Notes: a model not told the origin generated them from the letters alone. 64,000 nt of DNA from Bifidobacterium olomucense (GCF_012932375.1 NZ_JAAIIG010000004.1:228006-292005), one strand, 5' to 3'; shown: positions 30,405 through 39,381, numbered from the stretch's first letter. Program-made: numbers and translations.

Positions 30405-30479
30405 TGCTTCATGGCTGCAGTGCAGGTTGACGCGCCCGACGGGTATGCTGTTGGGGTTATCGAAACGTAAGGAATTTCT

Positions 30480-30785
30480 ATGGCATTGACCAAAAAGCAA
30501 ACCAAGCAGCTGCGCGCGCTGGCCAACTCCCTGAAGCCCCTGTTTTATGTGGGCAAGAATGATCTGACGGAAGCGGCCATCAATCAGGCCGATGAGACCA
30601 TCGAGAAGCACGAGCTCATTAAGTGCGCCGTGCAGGACGGTTCCGGTCTGACTGCCAAGGAGGCCGCCGAAGAGCTGGCCGCCCAGCTGGATGCCGAAGT
30701 GGTGCAGTCCATCGGCAATCGCTTCGTACTCTACCGTCGCTCCCAGCGCAAGGATGTGGAGCATATCAAACTCGTGCGTGAATAG
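30480..30785 (+). CDS. yhbY: YhbY-type CRM-domain RNA-binding protein
   Basis: A 101-aa single CRM domain protein that binds ribosomal precursor RNA (family knowledge). The opening LTKKQTKQLRALANSLKPLFYVGKNDLTEA carries the conserved GKN loop, and the end has GNRFVLYRRS. Length is normal for the family. AAGGA stands before the start. It is followed by a strong terminator, so it is probably monocistronic. Confidence 0.92.
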   Translation: MALTKKQTKQLRALANSLKPLFYVGKNDLTEAAINQADETIEKHELIKCAVQDGSGLTAKEAAEELAAQLDAEVVQSIGNRFVLYRRSQRKDVEHIKLVRE

Positions 30786-30814
30786 GACGACGCGCGTAAC
30801 ACAGGCAGGTGTTT

Positions 30815-30844
30815 ATGGCTTCCCCGACGGGAAGCCATTTTTTG
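30815..30844 (+). terminator. Rho-independent terminator after yhbY
   Basis: Ten-base arms ATGGCTTCCC and GGGAAGCCAT around CGAC, followed by a run of six T. Confidence 0.93.
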
Positions 30845-30940
30845 TTTGGTCTGCCCGTGCTGTTCCTATCTTCAGCAAAACGTGAGATTATAGTGACCAG
30901 CAACGATTCGATACCGTTCGCCTAGAGAAGGGACCCAACG

Positions 30941-31627
30941 ATGAGCGACAATCAACAACCGTACGTACCCGCCCCGGAAGGGCAGCCGCAGAACACGCAA
31001 TCCAACGCCACACCGAATACGGCGTACACCGGACAGCCGCAGAACGGATACCCCGGATATGAGGGCTACGCGGCACCGCAACAAGCCGCCTATGGACAGC
31101 CGGCAGCAGGACAGCCGGCGTATGGCGAGCCAGTAAATGGCCAGAATGCTTACGGACAGCCGGCAGCCGGCGGCTATCAGCAGCCGCAGTACGGCGCTCA
31201 GCCAACCAATCCGTATGTGCAACCGCAGCAACCTCCATATGGCCCCGCAGGAGCATACGCCCAGCCACAATACGGCCAGCCACAGTACAATCAGCCACAA
31301 TACGGCCCCCAGTATGGCCAGCCCGTCAACCCGTATACTCAGCCGTATTCAGCACCGCAATACCCTGCCGGATATGCCGCCAAATCCAAAATGGCCGCCG
31401 GATTGCTGGGCATCTTCCTTGGCTCGCTGGGCGTACACAACTTCTATCTGGGATACACCGGCAAAGCCGTCTGCCAGCTGCTGCTGACCTTGGTCGGCTG
31501 GATCATCATCGGCCTCGGCCCGATTGCAGCCGCCATCTGGGGCTTGGTGGAAGGCATTCTAATCCTGTCCAGCCAGTACGGATCGCCATGGCATAAGGAT
31601 GCCAACGGTCAGGAGTTGACGGATTAA
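30941..31627 (+). CDS. TM2-domain membrane protein with Pro/Gln/Tyr-rich tail
   Basis: 228 aa. Residues 1-145 are low complexity, built from GQP, YGQP and PQYG units, and probably disordered. The C-terminal ~75 residues are a TM2 domain: KSKMAAGLLGIFLGSLGVHNFYLGYTGKA, then a second helix QLLLTLVGWIIIGLGPIAAAIWGLVEGI. The conserved Gly-Val-His-x-Phe-Tyr-Leu-Gly is complete. The function of bacterial TM2 proteins is not settled. The start has GAAGGG upstream, and a TATAGT box at about 30893 may be its -10. It is followed by a terminator. Confidence 0.88.
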   Translation: MSDNQQPYVPAPEGQPQNTQSNATPNTAYTGQPQNGYPGYEGYAAPQQAAYGQPAAGQPAYGEPVNGQNAYGQPAAGGYQQPQYGAQPTNPYVQPQQPPYGPAGAYAQPQYGQPQYNQPQYGPQYGQPVNPYTQPYSAPQYPAGYAAKSKMAAGLLGIFLGSLGVHNFYLGYTGKAVCQLLLTLVGWIIIGLGPIAAAIWGLVEGILILSSQYGSPWHKDANGQELTD

Positions 31628-32033
31628 TCGACCCGAACCGATAATTTCATCACGACACGCCGGTCATGGACTCAATATGACGTCCATGACCGTTTTTGTT
31701 GTCCACTTCACCATCAAATCGCACATTCTCATTGTTTGATTGTTTGTTCAAGTGAACACGCTTATACACAGCACAACGAATCCTCCCAACACCGTTACCG
31801 GGAGGTTAATACTTTATATTTTGGCTTTATTTCACCATTTTCAGTGTTAGGCTTAGGAACCAGCACAAGCCAATGTGCACAATATCTTTCACAAATTAGA
31901 AGATATTTGATGTGCGTTTAATTTTTGAAACGAACATCTTTGGATAGTACATCCGCGTGCAGTTCACCCTGAACTGCATCCATGAAAGGACATCACCACG
32001 GCGGAAGCAAAAGTTATCGTCGTCGATCCCAGC
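31628..32033. other. AT-rich intergenic region with hairpins
   Basis: After the terminator at 31661, bases 31700-31920 are AT-rich with no supported gene. An inverted repeat GATGTGCGTTT/AAACGAACATC lies at 31909-31938 (one mismatch). A hairpin TGCAGTTCA/TGAACTGCA lies at 31958-31978, just before an AAAGGA ribosome binding site at 31985-31990. The last two sit in the presumed leader of the next gene and could regulate it. Confidence 0.5.
31661..31698 (+). terminator. Rho-independent terminator after the TM2 gene
   Basis: Eleven-base perfect arms CGGTCATGGAC and GTCCATGACCG around a ten-base loop, followed by TTTTTG. Confidence 0.9.
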
Positions 32034-32417
32034 ATGTTCGGCAAGACTCCGGAGGCGAAAACGGCCAAGGCCAACACGGTGGCCAAAAGTTTCGGCATCA
32101 GCGATCAAGCGCTGAACGAAGTCGAGTATTTCAAGAGCCAACTGACCAATCACAACGCCTGGGATCTGCCATTCATGGGGTATGTGAACGAGGATGGCTA
32201 CGGATACGCCTACGTTCCAGACGCCGCCATCACCATGAATCCGTACTGGGATGCCCACAAGGCATTCCTGGCGTTGCCGGAGGATGTACAGACCGCCTTC
32301 GCCATCCGCATGCTGTTCACCCATCGTCCGGTGGACCGCTACGGCGCCGCCATGTTCCTGCATTACCAGCGTGACTTCAAGGTCAATTTCGAAGGTGTCG
32401 GTGCCAACAAGTGGTGA
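32034..32417 (+). CDS. Conserved small protein of unknown function
   Basis: At least 127 aa, acidic, aromatic-rich, no signal peptide or membrane helix. I recognise no domain. The first ATG (32034) has no ribosome binding site. The frame stays open and protein-like upstream: TAEAKVIVVDPS precedes MFGKTPEAKTAK. A good AAAGGA site at 31985-31990 is spaced seven bases from an in-frame ACG at 31998. The true start may therefore be non-AUG, giving 139 aa. There is no ATG, GTG or TTG in frame between. It ends 24 bases before palindrome copy 3. Confidence 0.7.
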   Translation: MFGKTPEAKTAKANTVAKSFGISDQALNEVEYFKSQLTNHNAWDLPFMGYVNEDGYGYAYVPDAAITMNPYWDAHKAFLALPEDVQTAFAIRMLFTHRPVDRYGAAMFLHYQRDFKVNFEGVGANKW

Positions 32418-32441
32418 CTCGGCAAAACACCGGCCTCCCTT

Positions 32442-32490
32442 TTTGCGAATATGTACCGATGAGTCGCGCTCATCGGTACATATTCGCAAA
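32442..32490. repeat. Intergenic palindrome GAATATGTACC, copy 3
   Basis: Perfect 22-base arms (32442-32463 and 32469-32490) with a five-base loop. The stem is lengthened by CCTCCC on the left and GGGGAGG on the right. It sits between convergent genes. Confidence 0.9.
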
Positions 32491-32544
32491 GGGGAGGAGG
32501 ACATCAACGTCGACGCCGCTGATTTTGGCGGCTTTTTGCAGTTA

Positions 32545-33531
32545 TTAGCGTCTCACCAGATTGATCAGCTCCTGTTGCCGGGCATAGCGGGATACGTTGT
32601 TGAGCGCAATACGGATGATCTGGTCCGACGTGGAGGCAAGATGATTGCCTCCGGCCACGTGAGGCGTAATCAAACACCGTGGTTCATTCCACAACGCACT
32701 GTTTTCCGGCAACGGTTCCGGTTCCGTGACATCGAGCGCTGCACCACGAATCGTCCCCTGATGCAGCGCCACAGCCAGAGCATCGTTATCAATGGCGTCT
32801 CCGCGACCAGCATTGATCACGATGGCAGTGGGCTTGAGCAGAGCCAAACGTTCGGCATCCAGCAAATGATGCGTCTGTGGCGAACGCGGTACGGCGAGCG
32901 CCACCACGTCCGCCAACGGCAACAGTGCGTTCAAGCGTTCAAATCCATACATCTTCTCGATGCCACGAGCCGGCACATCTACATGGCGACGTACTCCGAA
33001 TGTACGCATTCCTACGCCTTGTGCCAGCTGACCAAAGTGGGAGCCGATGTCTCCTACACCAATGATCAACGCTATGCCACCTTCCGGGCTGAGCGCTGGC
33101 CCCACGTCGGACCAGTCTCTTCTATTTTGATTGGCAGCATACTGATTCAGGTTTTTCATCAATGCCCACATCGTGGCGAACATGTGCTCGGACACCGACT
33201 TGCCATAGGCGCCGCTGGCGTTGGTGACCATCGTGCCTCGTGGCAGCACGCCCGGACGAATATAGGCATCCACTCCGGCGCTGAACGTCTGCAACCATTC
33301 AAGACGCGTGTACTGCGGTGCTTCAGAAACCGGGAAATTGCCGATGACGGCAGTGGCCGCACCTCGAAGCTCCTCGGGAACCGAAGCATGCCAAACCATG
33401 TCCGTGCGATGGCTCTCATCGCCGACGAAACGCTGCGGCACATCGCGCGCGGCCTTGACGAAGGACTGTCGTTCCGCTTCGTTCAGCGGCAGGCAGTTGA
33501 CGATCAGTTTGTGCGAGTTTTCAATTCCCAT
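32545..33531 (-). CDS. D-isomer-specific 2-hydroxyacid dehydrogenase
   Basis: NAD(P)-dependent oxidoreductase of 328 aa that interconverts 2-hydroxy and 2-oxo acids. Rossmann motif GVGDIGSHF. Catalytic Arg in VINAGRGDAID, Glu in DVTEPEPLP and His in TPHVAGGNH complete the family triad. The second part of the NAD site shows VRRHVDVPARG, with an Arg pair suggesting possible NADP preference (inference). The substrate is unknown. It is the closest gene downstream of the MFS exporter on the same strand, but two palindromes separate them. Confidence 0.93.
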   Translation of the reverse strand: MGIENSHKLIVNCLPLNEAERQSFVKAARDVPQRFVGDESHRTDMVWHASVPEELRGAATAVIGNFPVSEAPQYTRLEWLQTFSAGVDAYIRPGVLPRGTMVTNASGAYGKSVSEHMFATMWALMKNLNQYAANQNRRDWSDVGPALSPEGGIALIIGVGDIGSHFGQLAQGVGMRTFGVRRHVDVPARGIEKMYGFERLNALLPLADVVALAVPRSPQTHHLLDAERLALLKPTAIVINAGRGDAIDNDALAVALHQGTIRGAALDVTEPEPLPENSALWNEPRCLITPHVAGGNHLASTSDQIIRIALNNVSRYARQQELINLVRR

Positions 33532-33599
33532 GTGTCACCAACCTAGGCCGCAGGGCGGATAATACGATCCTCCCCCTCTCTCTCTTTCCCCTCCCCCCT

Positions 33600-33646
33600 T
33601 CGCGAATATGTACCGCTAAGACATCGTCACCGGTACATATTCGCGA
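33600..33646. repeat. Intergenic palindrome GAATATGTACC, copy 4
   Basis: Perfect 16-base arms (33600-33615 and 33631-33646) around a 15-base loop, same core. Confidence 0.88.
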
Positions 33647-33712
33647 GGAAAGACAAGCTTTTGATAGAGGATCAAACAACAAGCGCTGAGCGGCACATAG
33701 CACAGACGGCGT

Positions 33713-33765
33713 ATCTCGCGAATATGTACCACTGAGGTGCCGTCAGTGGTACATATTCGCGAGAT
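33713..33765. repeat. Intergenic palindrome GAATATGTACC, copy 5
   Basis: The longest copy: perfect 23-base arms (33713-33735 and 33743-33765) and a seven-base loop. A degenerate half copy, GCATATTTGCGAGGAAAGG, follows at about 33779-33797. Confidence 0.9.
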
Positions 33766-33821
33766 CTGCGGGACGGGCGCATATTTGCGAGGAAAGGAAC
33801 GGGACGTCAGCGGTCACGTGA

Positions 33822-35297
33822 TCAACGGGAGGGGACGGTGCGACGGGCTCGAATGCGGAAGGCGGTTGCCAGGCAGCACCAGCCGATCACGCAGATCACG
33901 ATCATCGTGGCGAAGGTCCATGCGCCGCCCACCGCAGTGGCGTGGGCGAACTGCGCAGTGCCTTCTTCGCCCGCACCGGCCTGTGCCACGGCCAAAATCG
34001 TGGAGAACAATGCCGTTCCTGCGGCGCCGCCGAACTGCAGACCAGTGTTGAAGATGGCGTTGCCGTCCGGGCGGAGCTGGTGAGGCACTTCGGAAAGACC
34101 GCTGGTCATCACATTGGCATTGCCGATGGCATAGAAGAAGCCGAAGATGAAATAGAATCCGGCCAATAGCGCGGGCGTCAAGTACATGGAAAAGATGAGC
34201 ATCAGCACCGGCCCCGCGATAGCGATGCCAAGCGGAATAAGAATCGGTCGAACCGCGCCGAATTTGTCGTAGAACCAGCCGCCCACCGGCGCGCAGACGG
34301 CACCGATCAAAGCACCGGGCAGCACCAGAGAGCCAGCTACGAACGCGCTGACGCCAAGCGAAAGCTGAGCCACGTTGGTGATCACATAGCCATAACCGAT
34401 GGCGACCAGCGGCAGCAGCGTATAGGCCACCGCGTGCAGCAGTACCGCCGGGTCACGCAATACGCCAAGACGCAGCAGCGGCGAGAACGCACGCTTGGAG
34501 CTTACGACGAACAGCATCAGCGACCCCAAGCCGATGATCAGGCTTACCACAGCCACGATGCCGGAACGCAGGGCCGCTCCCCCGCTCACGGCCGCGCTGA
34601 CGGCCACGCCACCTTGGTTGAGGGCGAGCACCAGACCAACCAGCGCGATGATGATGGAGCCGAGCTGAATCGGATCAAGATAGGCTGCCTCCGTGTCCGT
34701 ACGCTGCTCGATGCAAGCGCAGCCGATAATCGCCGCGATGATCATCAACGGAATCGCGATGACGAAAATGGCCCGCCACGGCAGCACACTGGTGACCGCG
34801 CCGCCCACGGTCGGTCCGATGGCCGGAGCCACCGTGATCACCAGTGAGCCTACGCCCATCAGTCGGCCGATTTTGGAACGCGGCGACTGTTCAAGAATGA
34901 TGTTGATCATTAGCGGCGTGGCAATGCCAGAACCGACACCTTGGATGATGCGGGCCACGATCATCAGCGGGAACACCGATGCGACGATCATGATGAGCGA
35001 ACCGATAAGGCCCAGCGCAACGGCCGCAAGGAAAATGACCTTGAGGCGGAAGCGACGCTTCAGGAACGAGCTGATGGGCATGGTGGCGGCCACGGCCAAC
35101 AGATAGATGGTGGTGATCCACTGCACGGTGGCGGTGTCCACGTGGAATTCGCGCATCAGGGAGGGGAACAGCACGGTCATCACGGTTTCGGTCAGAATGC
35201 CGATGAAGGCGAGCGAGCCCACGGCCACAATGGCGCCGATCAATTTCGGCGGAATCTTCTCGGTATTCAGTGCACGCGCCTGCTCAATTTCGGGCAT
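33822..35297 (-). CDS. MFS exporter, DHA2 (EmrB/QacA-like) family
   Basis: A 491-aa major facilitator protein with about 14 predicted helices. Helix 1 begins AIVAVGSLAFIGILTETVMTVLFPSL. The helix 4-5 region has VARIIQGVGSGIATPLMINII and SPRSKIGRLMGVGSLVITVAPAIGPTVGG, matching antiporter motif C (GxxxGPxxGG), typical of drug/proton antiporters. The substrate cannot be read from the sequence. Start 35297 follows AGAGGAG. It is flanked by palindromes downstream and a ~390 bp spacer upstream. Confidence 0.92.
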   Translation of the reverse strand: MPEIEQARALNTEKIPPKLIGAIVAVGSLAFIGILTETVMTVLFPSLMREFHVDTATVQWITTIYLLAVAATMPISSFLKRRFRLKVIFLAAVALGLIGSLIMIVASVFPLMIVARIIQGVGSGIATPLMINIILEQSPRSKIGRLMGVGSLVITVAPAIGPTVGGAVTSVLPWRAIFVIAIPLMIIAAIIGCACIEQRTDTEAAYLDPIQLGSIIIALVGLVLALNQGGVAVSAAVSGGAALRSGIVAVVSLIIGLGSLMLFVVSSKRAFSPLLRLGVLRDPAVLLHAVAYTLLPLVAIGYGYVITNVAQLSLGVSAFVAGSLVLPGALIGAVCAPVGGWFYDKFGAVRPILIPLGIAIAGPVLMLIFSMYLTPALLAGFYFIFGFFYAIGNANVMTSGLSEVPHQLRPDGNAIFNTGLQFGGAAGTALFSTILAVAQAGAGEEGTAQFAHATAVGGAWTFATMIVICVIGWCCLATAFRIRARRTVPSR

Positions 35298-35493
35298 GGA
35301 AAACTCCTCTACGTCCTTGGTTACTCAAAATGGAATGTCAGGTTTACCAACCGGCGTATGTGTCTCTACGCGCCCTCTGATAGGACCAGAACAGGTTCCG
35401 ATGGCGCGCCCCGTTTATAGCCAGAACGTATTTTAAGCCCAAAGCCGGACTCATACGACACCACGTCGCTCATACTTCATGTGCCACGATCCG

Positions 35494-35540
35494 AAAAAAC
35501 GTTGTGGGGCGCGGCCCGGACAGTCAGGCCGCGCCCCACA
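35494..35540 (-). terminator. Terminator of the sugar ABC operon
   Basis: Fourteen-base perfect arms (35503-35516 and 35527-35540) starting TGTGGGGCGCGGCC. On the minus strand they are followed by ACG and six T (35494-35499). Confidence 0.88.
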
Positions 35541-35629
35541 GCGCGATGAAAGGAAGAAAAAGGAGAGAAAGAGAAAGGTAATTCAGTTATTGCAGTTTTC
35601 AGTTATCGATATTCAGTTATGTGTTGTCC

Positions 35630-35685
35630 GCTTCGCGCCTTAAGACGTACGTCTCGGGCAAGCCGTACGTCTTAAGGCGCGAAGC
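35630..35685. repeat. Long perfect palindrome after the last permease gene
   Basis: Twenty-two-base perfect arms (35630-35651 and 35664-35685) with core CTTAAGACGTACG and a 12-base loop, five bases past the operon stop. No T-run follows, so it may protect the 3' end of the mRNA rather than terminate it. Confidence 0.85.
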
Positions 35686-35690
35686 AAGGC

Positions 35691-36710
35691 CTATTTCTTG
35701 TCGCCCACCGCCATCACGGCGCGCTGCAGGACCACGAAGATCAGGATCATAAGACCGATCACGATGGTGGTCCATTCAGCCGGAACGCCGAAGCTGGTGG
35801 CCAGCGGATCGAGCACGGAACGGACCAGTGCGCCGAGCACGGAGCCGAGCACGTAGCCGAAGCCGCCGGTGATGATCGTGCCGCCGATAACCACTGAGGC
35901 GATGGCGTCAAGCTCCCAGCCCACACCCACGGTGTTCTTGGCGGAACCGATGTTCGCCATGTACACGATGGAGGCCAAGGCGGCCAGCGTGGCGGAGGTC
36001 AGGTAGATCACGTACTGCGTGCGCTTGACCGGCAGACCCATGAGCTCAGCGGAGGAGCGGGAGCCGCCGATGGCGTAGATCGTACGGCCGGTGCGGGTGT
36101 GGTGCAGCAGAATGTAGCCGAACACCACCACCACGAGGGCGATGATCACACCGAGATTGATGCTCAGATCATGAGCGGCCTTCGGCTGGTCGATGAGCTT
36201 GATCTTCTCGGCGATGAAGTCGAAGTTGTTGCCCTCGGGGAAGGTCAGGGAATCGGTGGAGATCATAGAGGCAATACCGCGGGCCAGGAACATCGTCGAA
36301 AGGGTGGCGATGAACGGCTGCATGTTGAATTCCTCGATCAGCGCGCCGGCCAGCAGGCCGAACACCGCACCGAGCAGCAGCATGACGATCATGGCCACGA
36401 TGGCGGGCATTCCGGCGTTGATGAGCTTCATACCCACCACAGCGGTGATGGCCACGATGGCGCCGACCGACAGATCGATACCGCCGGTCAGAATCGGCAG
36501 AGTCATGGCCACGGCCAAAATAATCAGATAGGCGTGATCGATGAACAGATCGGAGATGAAACCAAGACGCAGGTACGTGCCGAACATTGCCTGTCCCATG
36601 GCCATCATGAGGATGAAGATCACCACGGCCGCGAGGGTCGGAATCATCTGGCGATCGAGCTTGAAGCCCTTCTTGGGAGCCTTCACCTTGTTTGCCGTAG
36701 CTGTTGTCAT
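35691..36710 (-). CDS. fruG: Sugar ABC transporter permease (FruG-like)
   Basis: A 339-aa membrane permease of the RbsC/YtfT/YjfF group with eight to ten helices. TLPILTGGIDLSVGAIVAITAVVG and LGSVLGALVRSVLD are typical family segments, and the EAA-like region is around TLSTMFLARGIASMI. It overlaps the preceding permease by ATGA, so translation is coupled. It is last in the four-gene operon; by gene order it matches FruG of the B. longum fructose importer (from memory). Confidence 0.85.
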   Translation of the reverse strand: MTTATANKVKAPKKGFKLDRQMIPTLAAVVIFILMMAMGQAMFGTYLRLGFISDLFIDHAYLIILAVAMTLPILTGGIDLSVGAIVAITAVVGMKLINAGMPAIVAMIVMLLLGAVFGLLAGALIEEFNMQPFIATLSTMFLARGIASMISTDSLTFPEGNNFDFIAEKIKLIDQPKAAHDLSINLGVIIALVVVVFGYILLHHTRTGRTIYAIGGSRSSAELMGLPVKRTQYVIYLTSATLAALASIVYMANIGSAKNTVGVGWELDAIASVVIGGTIITGGFGYVLGSVLGALVRSVLDPLATSFGVPAEWTTIVIGLMILIFVVLQRAVMAVGDKK

Positions 36711-37777
36711 GCTGCCACCGCCTTAGCTTGGGCCTTGAGCGCGCGCTTGCGTTTCATGTCCGCGCTCAGGTTATGAATCTTGGGAGCCTGCATCACGCAG
36801 ATTACGATCACCACGATGGCGAAGAAGGCCGGGGTGGCCTCGGCGCTGACGCCCAGAGTGATGATGGTCTTGCGGATCATGGCGATGATCACGGCACCGA
36901 TGGAGGAGCCGAGGAGGGAGAACTTGCCGCCGAGCAGCGAGGTGCCGCCGATGACGACTGCCAGAATGGCGTACATCTCAAGGTCCTGACCGGTCTTGGA
37001 CACGTCCACGCGCATCACGGATGCGGTGGCGAACAGGCCGGCGATGGCCGCGAGGAAACCGGAGATGGCATAGACCAGGAAGAGGATCTGCTTGGGCTTG
37101 ATGCCGGTCATACGAGAGGCTTCCTGATTGATGCCCACCGCCTCGATCATCATGCCCATGGCGGTCTTGCGGCACAACAGGCCAACCAGAGCCACGATGA
37201 CCACAGCGATCACAAAGTTGGCCGGAATACCGAGGATGTAGCCGTTGGCGAACCACTTGAGCGGTTCGATGCCGGCCACGGCGCTGGCGTCGGCGTTTTC
37301 ACCGGAGGTGATCACCTTGGCGAAACCACGGCCGGCGAGCATCATGATCAGCGTGGTGATGAACGGCTGGAGACCGAGCAGGGAGACCAGCGCACCGTTG
37401 ATGCAGCCGATGACGATGCCCAGGGCCAGCGCGATGAGGATCGCAACCCACACGTTGACGCCGTTGGACAGCGTCTGCATGGCGGCTGCGCCGGAGACGG
37501 CCATCACGGAGCCGACCGAAAGGTCGATGCCGGCAGTGGAGATGACCAGCGTCATACCGGTGGCGATCATCAGGTAGCGGGCGGATTCCTGCAGCATGGT
37601 GATCAGCGGTCCGGCGAGACCGCCGGTGGTGGTGTTCCAGCTCAGAGCCAGGAAGTCATGCTGGAAGATGGTGCAGACGATGACCAAGAGAATGAATGCC
37701 ACAATCGACCAGGTCAGATTGCTGCCCAACAGCTTCTTGACGAGGGTGTTGCCTTGCGCTTTTGCCTTTTCAGCCAT
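36707..37777 (-). CDS. fruF: Sugar ABC transporter permease (FruF-like)
   Basis: A 356-aa permease, paralogous to its downstream neighbour. MTLVISTAGIDLSVGSVMAVSGAAAM and FITTLIMMLAGRGFAKVI are the matching segments. It starts one base after the ATPase stop codon and overlaps the next gene by four bases. The two permeases probably form a heterodimer in the membrane. Confidence 0.86.
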   Translation of the reverse strand: MAEKAKAQGNTLVKKLLGSNLTWSIVAFILLVIVCTIFQHDFLALSWNTTTGGLAGPLITMLQESARYLMIATGMTLVISTAGIDLSVGSVMAVSGAAAMQTLSNGVNVWVAILIALALGIVIGCINGALVSLLGLQPFITTLIMMLAGRGFAKVITSGENADASAVAGIEPLKWFANGYILGIPANFVIAVVIVALVGLLCRKTAMGMMIEAVGINQEASRMTGIKPKQILFLVYAISGFLAAIAGLFATASVMRVDVSKTGQDLEMYAILAVVIGGTSLLGGKFSLLGSSIGAVIIAMIRKTIITLGVSAEATPAFFAIVVIVICVMQAPKIHNLSADMKRKRALKAQAKAVAA

Positions 37778-37778
37778 C

Positions 37779-39320
37779 TCATGCCTCCTTTCCGGTGTTC
37801 ACGTTGGTGTTGGCGATGGTTTCGACGATGGTCGCCTGGGAGACGGTGTCGTCGTTTTCGATTTCTGCGATCTTGTGACGATCCTTGAGGACCTCGATGT
37901 CGTCGGACAGGCGGACCACCTCTTCCAGCTCGGAGGAGATGAAGACCACGCCCATGCCCTTGGCAGCCAGATCGAGCACGACCTGCTGGATTTCAGCCTT
38001 GGCACCGATATCGATACCGCGGGTAGGCTCGTCGAGAATCAGCAGCTCGGGATGCGTGGCCAGCCAGCGGCCGATGAGCACCTTCTGCTGGTTGCCACCG
38101 GAGAGGTTCTTGATCGGGCGGTCCGGGTCTGCCGGGCGCACGTTCATTTCCTTCATGTACTTGTCGACGATCGCGTCCGCTTCCTTCTTCGGAATCGGCT
38201 TGAACATGCCACGCGTGGCCTGCAGGGCGATGAGGATGTTCTGGCGAACGCTCAGATCGCCGATGATGCCTTCATCGCGGCGGTTCTCGGTGGAGTACGC
38301 GATCTTGTTCTTCAGTGCGGTGTGCGGGTCGGAGATATTGACCTTCTTGCCGTTGAGCTCGTAAGTGCCCGAATCCGGCTTGTCGGCGCCGTACAGCAGA
38401 CGACCGAGCTCGGTACGGCCGGAGCCCAGCAGGCCTGCGAAGCCGACGACCTCGCCGGCGTAGATATCGACATCCACCGGATTGATGGTGCCGCGCTTGC
38501 CCAGGCCCTTGACGTTGACGATCGGCTTCTCGCCGGGAGCGATCTCGCGGCGGGCCTTCTTGGCACCGATCTGAGAGAGCTCGGCGGCGGACTTGCCGAT
38601 CATCATGCCGATCAGCTCGTCACGCGGGGTGTCCTTGGTCATGACCTCCTTGATGAACTTGCCGTTGCGCAGGATGGTCAGACGGTCGGTGATCTCGTAG
38701 ATCTGGTCAAGGAAGTGGGAGACGAAGAGGATGGCCACGCCCGAGTCGCGCACCTTGCGCATGATCTTGAACAGGTCCTGCACCTCGTTGGCGTCCAGGG
38801 AGGAGGTAGGCTCATCGAGGATGAGCACCTTGGCGTTGATCACCATGGCGCGGGCGATGGCCACAAGCTGCTGCATGGCGATGGAGATGGAGCTCAGCGG
38901 AGTGTGCGGGTCGATATGTTCCAGACCCATCTGCGCCAGATAGATCTTGGCGGCTTCGTGGGTCTTCTTCCAATCGATGCCGAAAGGTCCGCGCTTCTCG
39001 TGACCCAGCATCACGTTCTCTCCCACGGAGAGGTTGGTGCACAGGTTCACTTCCTGATACACGGTGGCGATGCCGGCGTTCTGCGCGTCCAACGTGCCGT
39101 TGAACTGCTGGGGCTTGCCATCGACGACGATGGAACCGGAGTTGATCTTGTACACGCCGGTCAGAGCCTTGATCATCGTGGACTTGCCAGCGCCGTTCTC
39201 GCCCATCAGGGCGTGCACCTCGCCCGGGTAGAGCGTCAGATCGACACCGTCCAAAGCCTTGACGCCCGGGAATTCGATCGTGATGCCTTTCATCACGACG
39301 ATAGGGGTTTTCTCTGTCAT
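37779..39320 (-). CDS. fruK: Sugar ABC transporter ATPase, tandem domain (FruK-like)
   Basis: 513 aa with two ABC domains, as in RbsA/MglA/YtfR. Domain 1: Walker A GENGAGKST, Walker B VLILDEPTSSLD. Domain 2: the altered P-loop GLLGSGRTE, signature LSGGNQQKVL and LLILDEPTRGID. The degenerate second P-loop is normal for this subfamily, so one ATP site does most of the work. Start 39320 follows AAGG. A 180-base gap with a stable hairpin separates it from the binding-protein gene. Confidence 0.9.
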   Translation of the reverse strand: MTEKTPIVVMKGITIEFPGVKALDGVDLTLYPGEVHALMGENGAGKSTMIKALTGVYKINSGSIVVDGKPQQFNGTLDAQNAGIATVYQEVNLCTNLSVGENVMLGHEKRGPFGIDWKKTHEAAKIYLAQMGLEHIDPHTPLSSISIAMQQLVAIARAMVINAKVLILDEPTSSLDANEVQDLFKIMRKVRDSGVAILFVSHFLDQIYEITDRLTILRNGKFIKEVMTKDTPRDELIGMMIGKSAAELSQIGAKKARREIAPGEKPIVNVKGLGKRGTINPVDVDIYAGEVVGFAGLLGSGRTELGRLLYGADKPDSGTYELNGKKVNISDPHTALKNKIAYSTENRRDEGIIGDLSVRQNILIALQATRGMFKPIPKKEADAIVDKYMKEMNVRPADPDRPIKNLSGGNQQKVLIGRWLATHPELLILDEPTRGIDIGAKAEIQQVVLDLAAKGMGVVFISSELEEVVRLSDDIEVLKDRHKIAEIENDDTVSQATIVETIANTNVNTGKEA

Positions 39321-39381
39321 GTCTTTGCCTTATTCGGAAAAAGGGATGTTATCGTTTTGTGATATTTGAGCCCAACATGAG

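Larger units (their letters stand above)
35298..35690. other. Intergenic region with two large hairpins and TTCAGTTAT repeats
   Basis: No gene is supported. It holds the terminator at 35494-35540, a 22-base perfect palindrome at 35630-35685, and three copies of TTCAGTTAT between 35582 and 35621 separated by short spacers. The promoter of the MFS gene must lie in 35300-35490, but no clear pair of boxes was found. Confidence 0.55.

Noticed and set aside
31982..32374. A 130-codon plus-strand frame starting MKGHHHGG
   Set aside because: It starts at the ATG next to the AAAGGA site but has a shadow-like, Arg/Gly/Gln-rich composition; the overlapping frame from 31998/32034 is much more protein-like.
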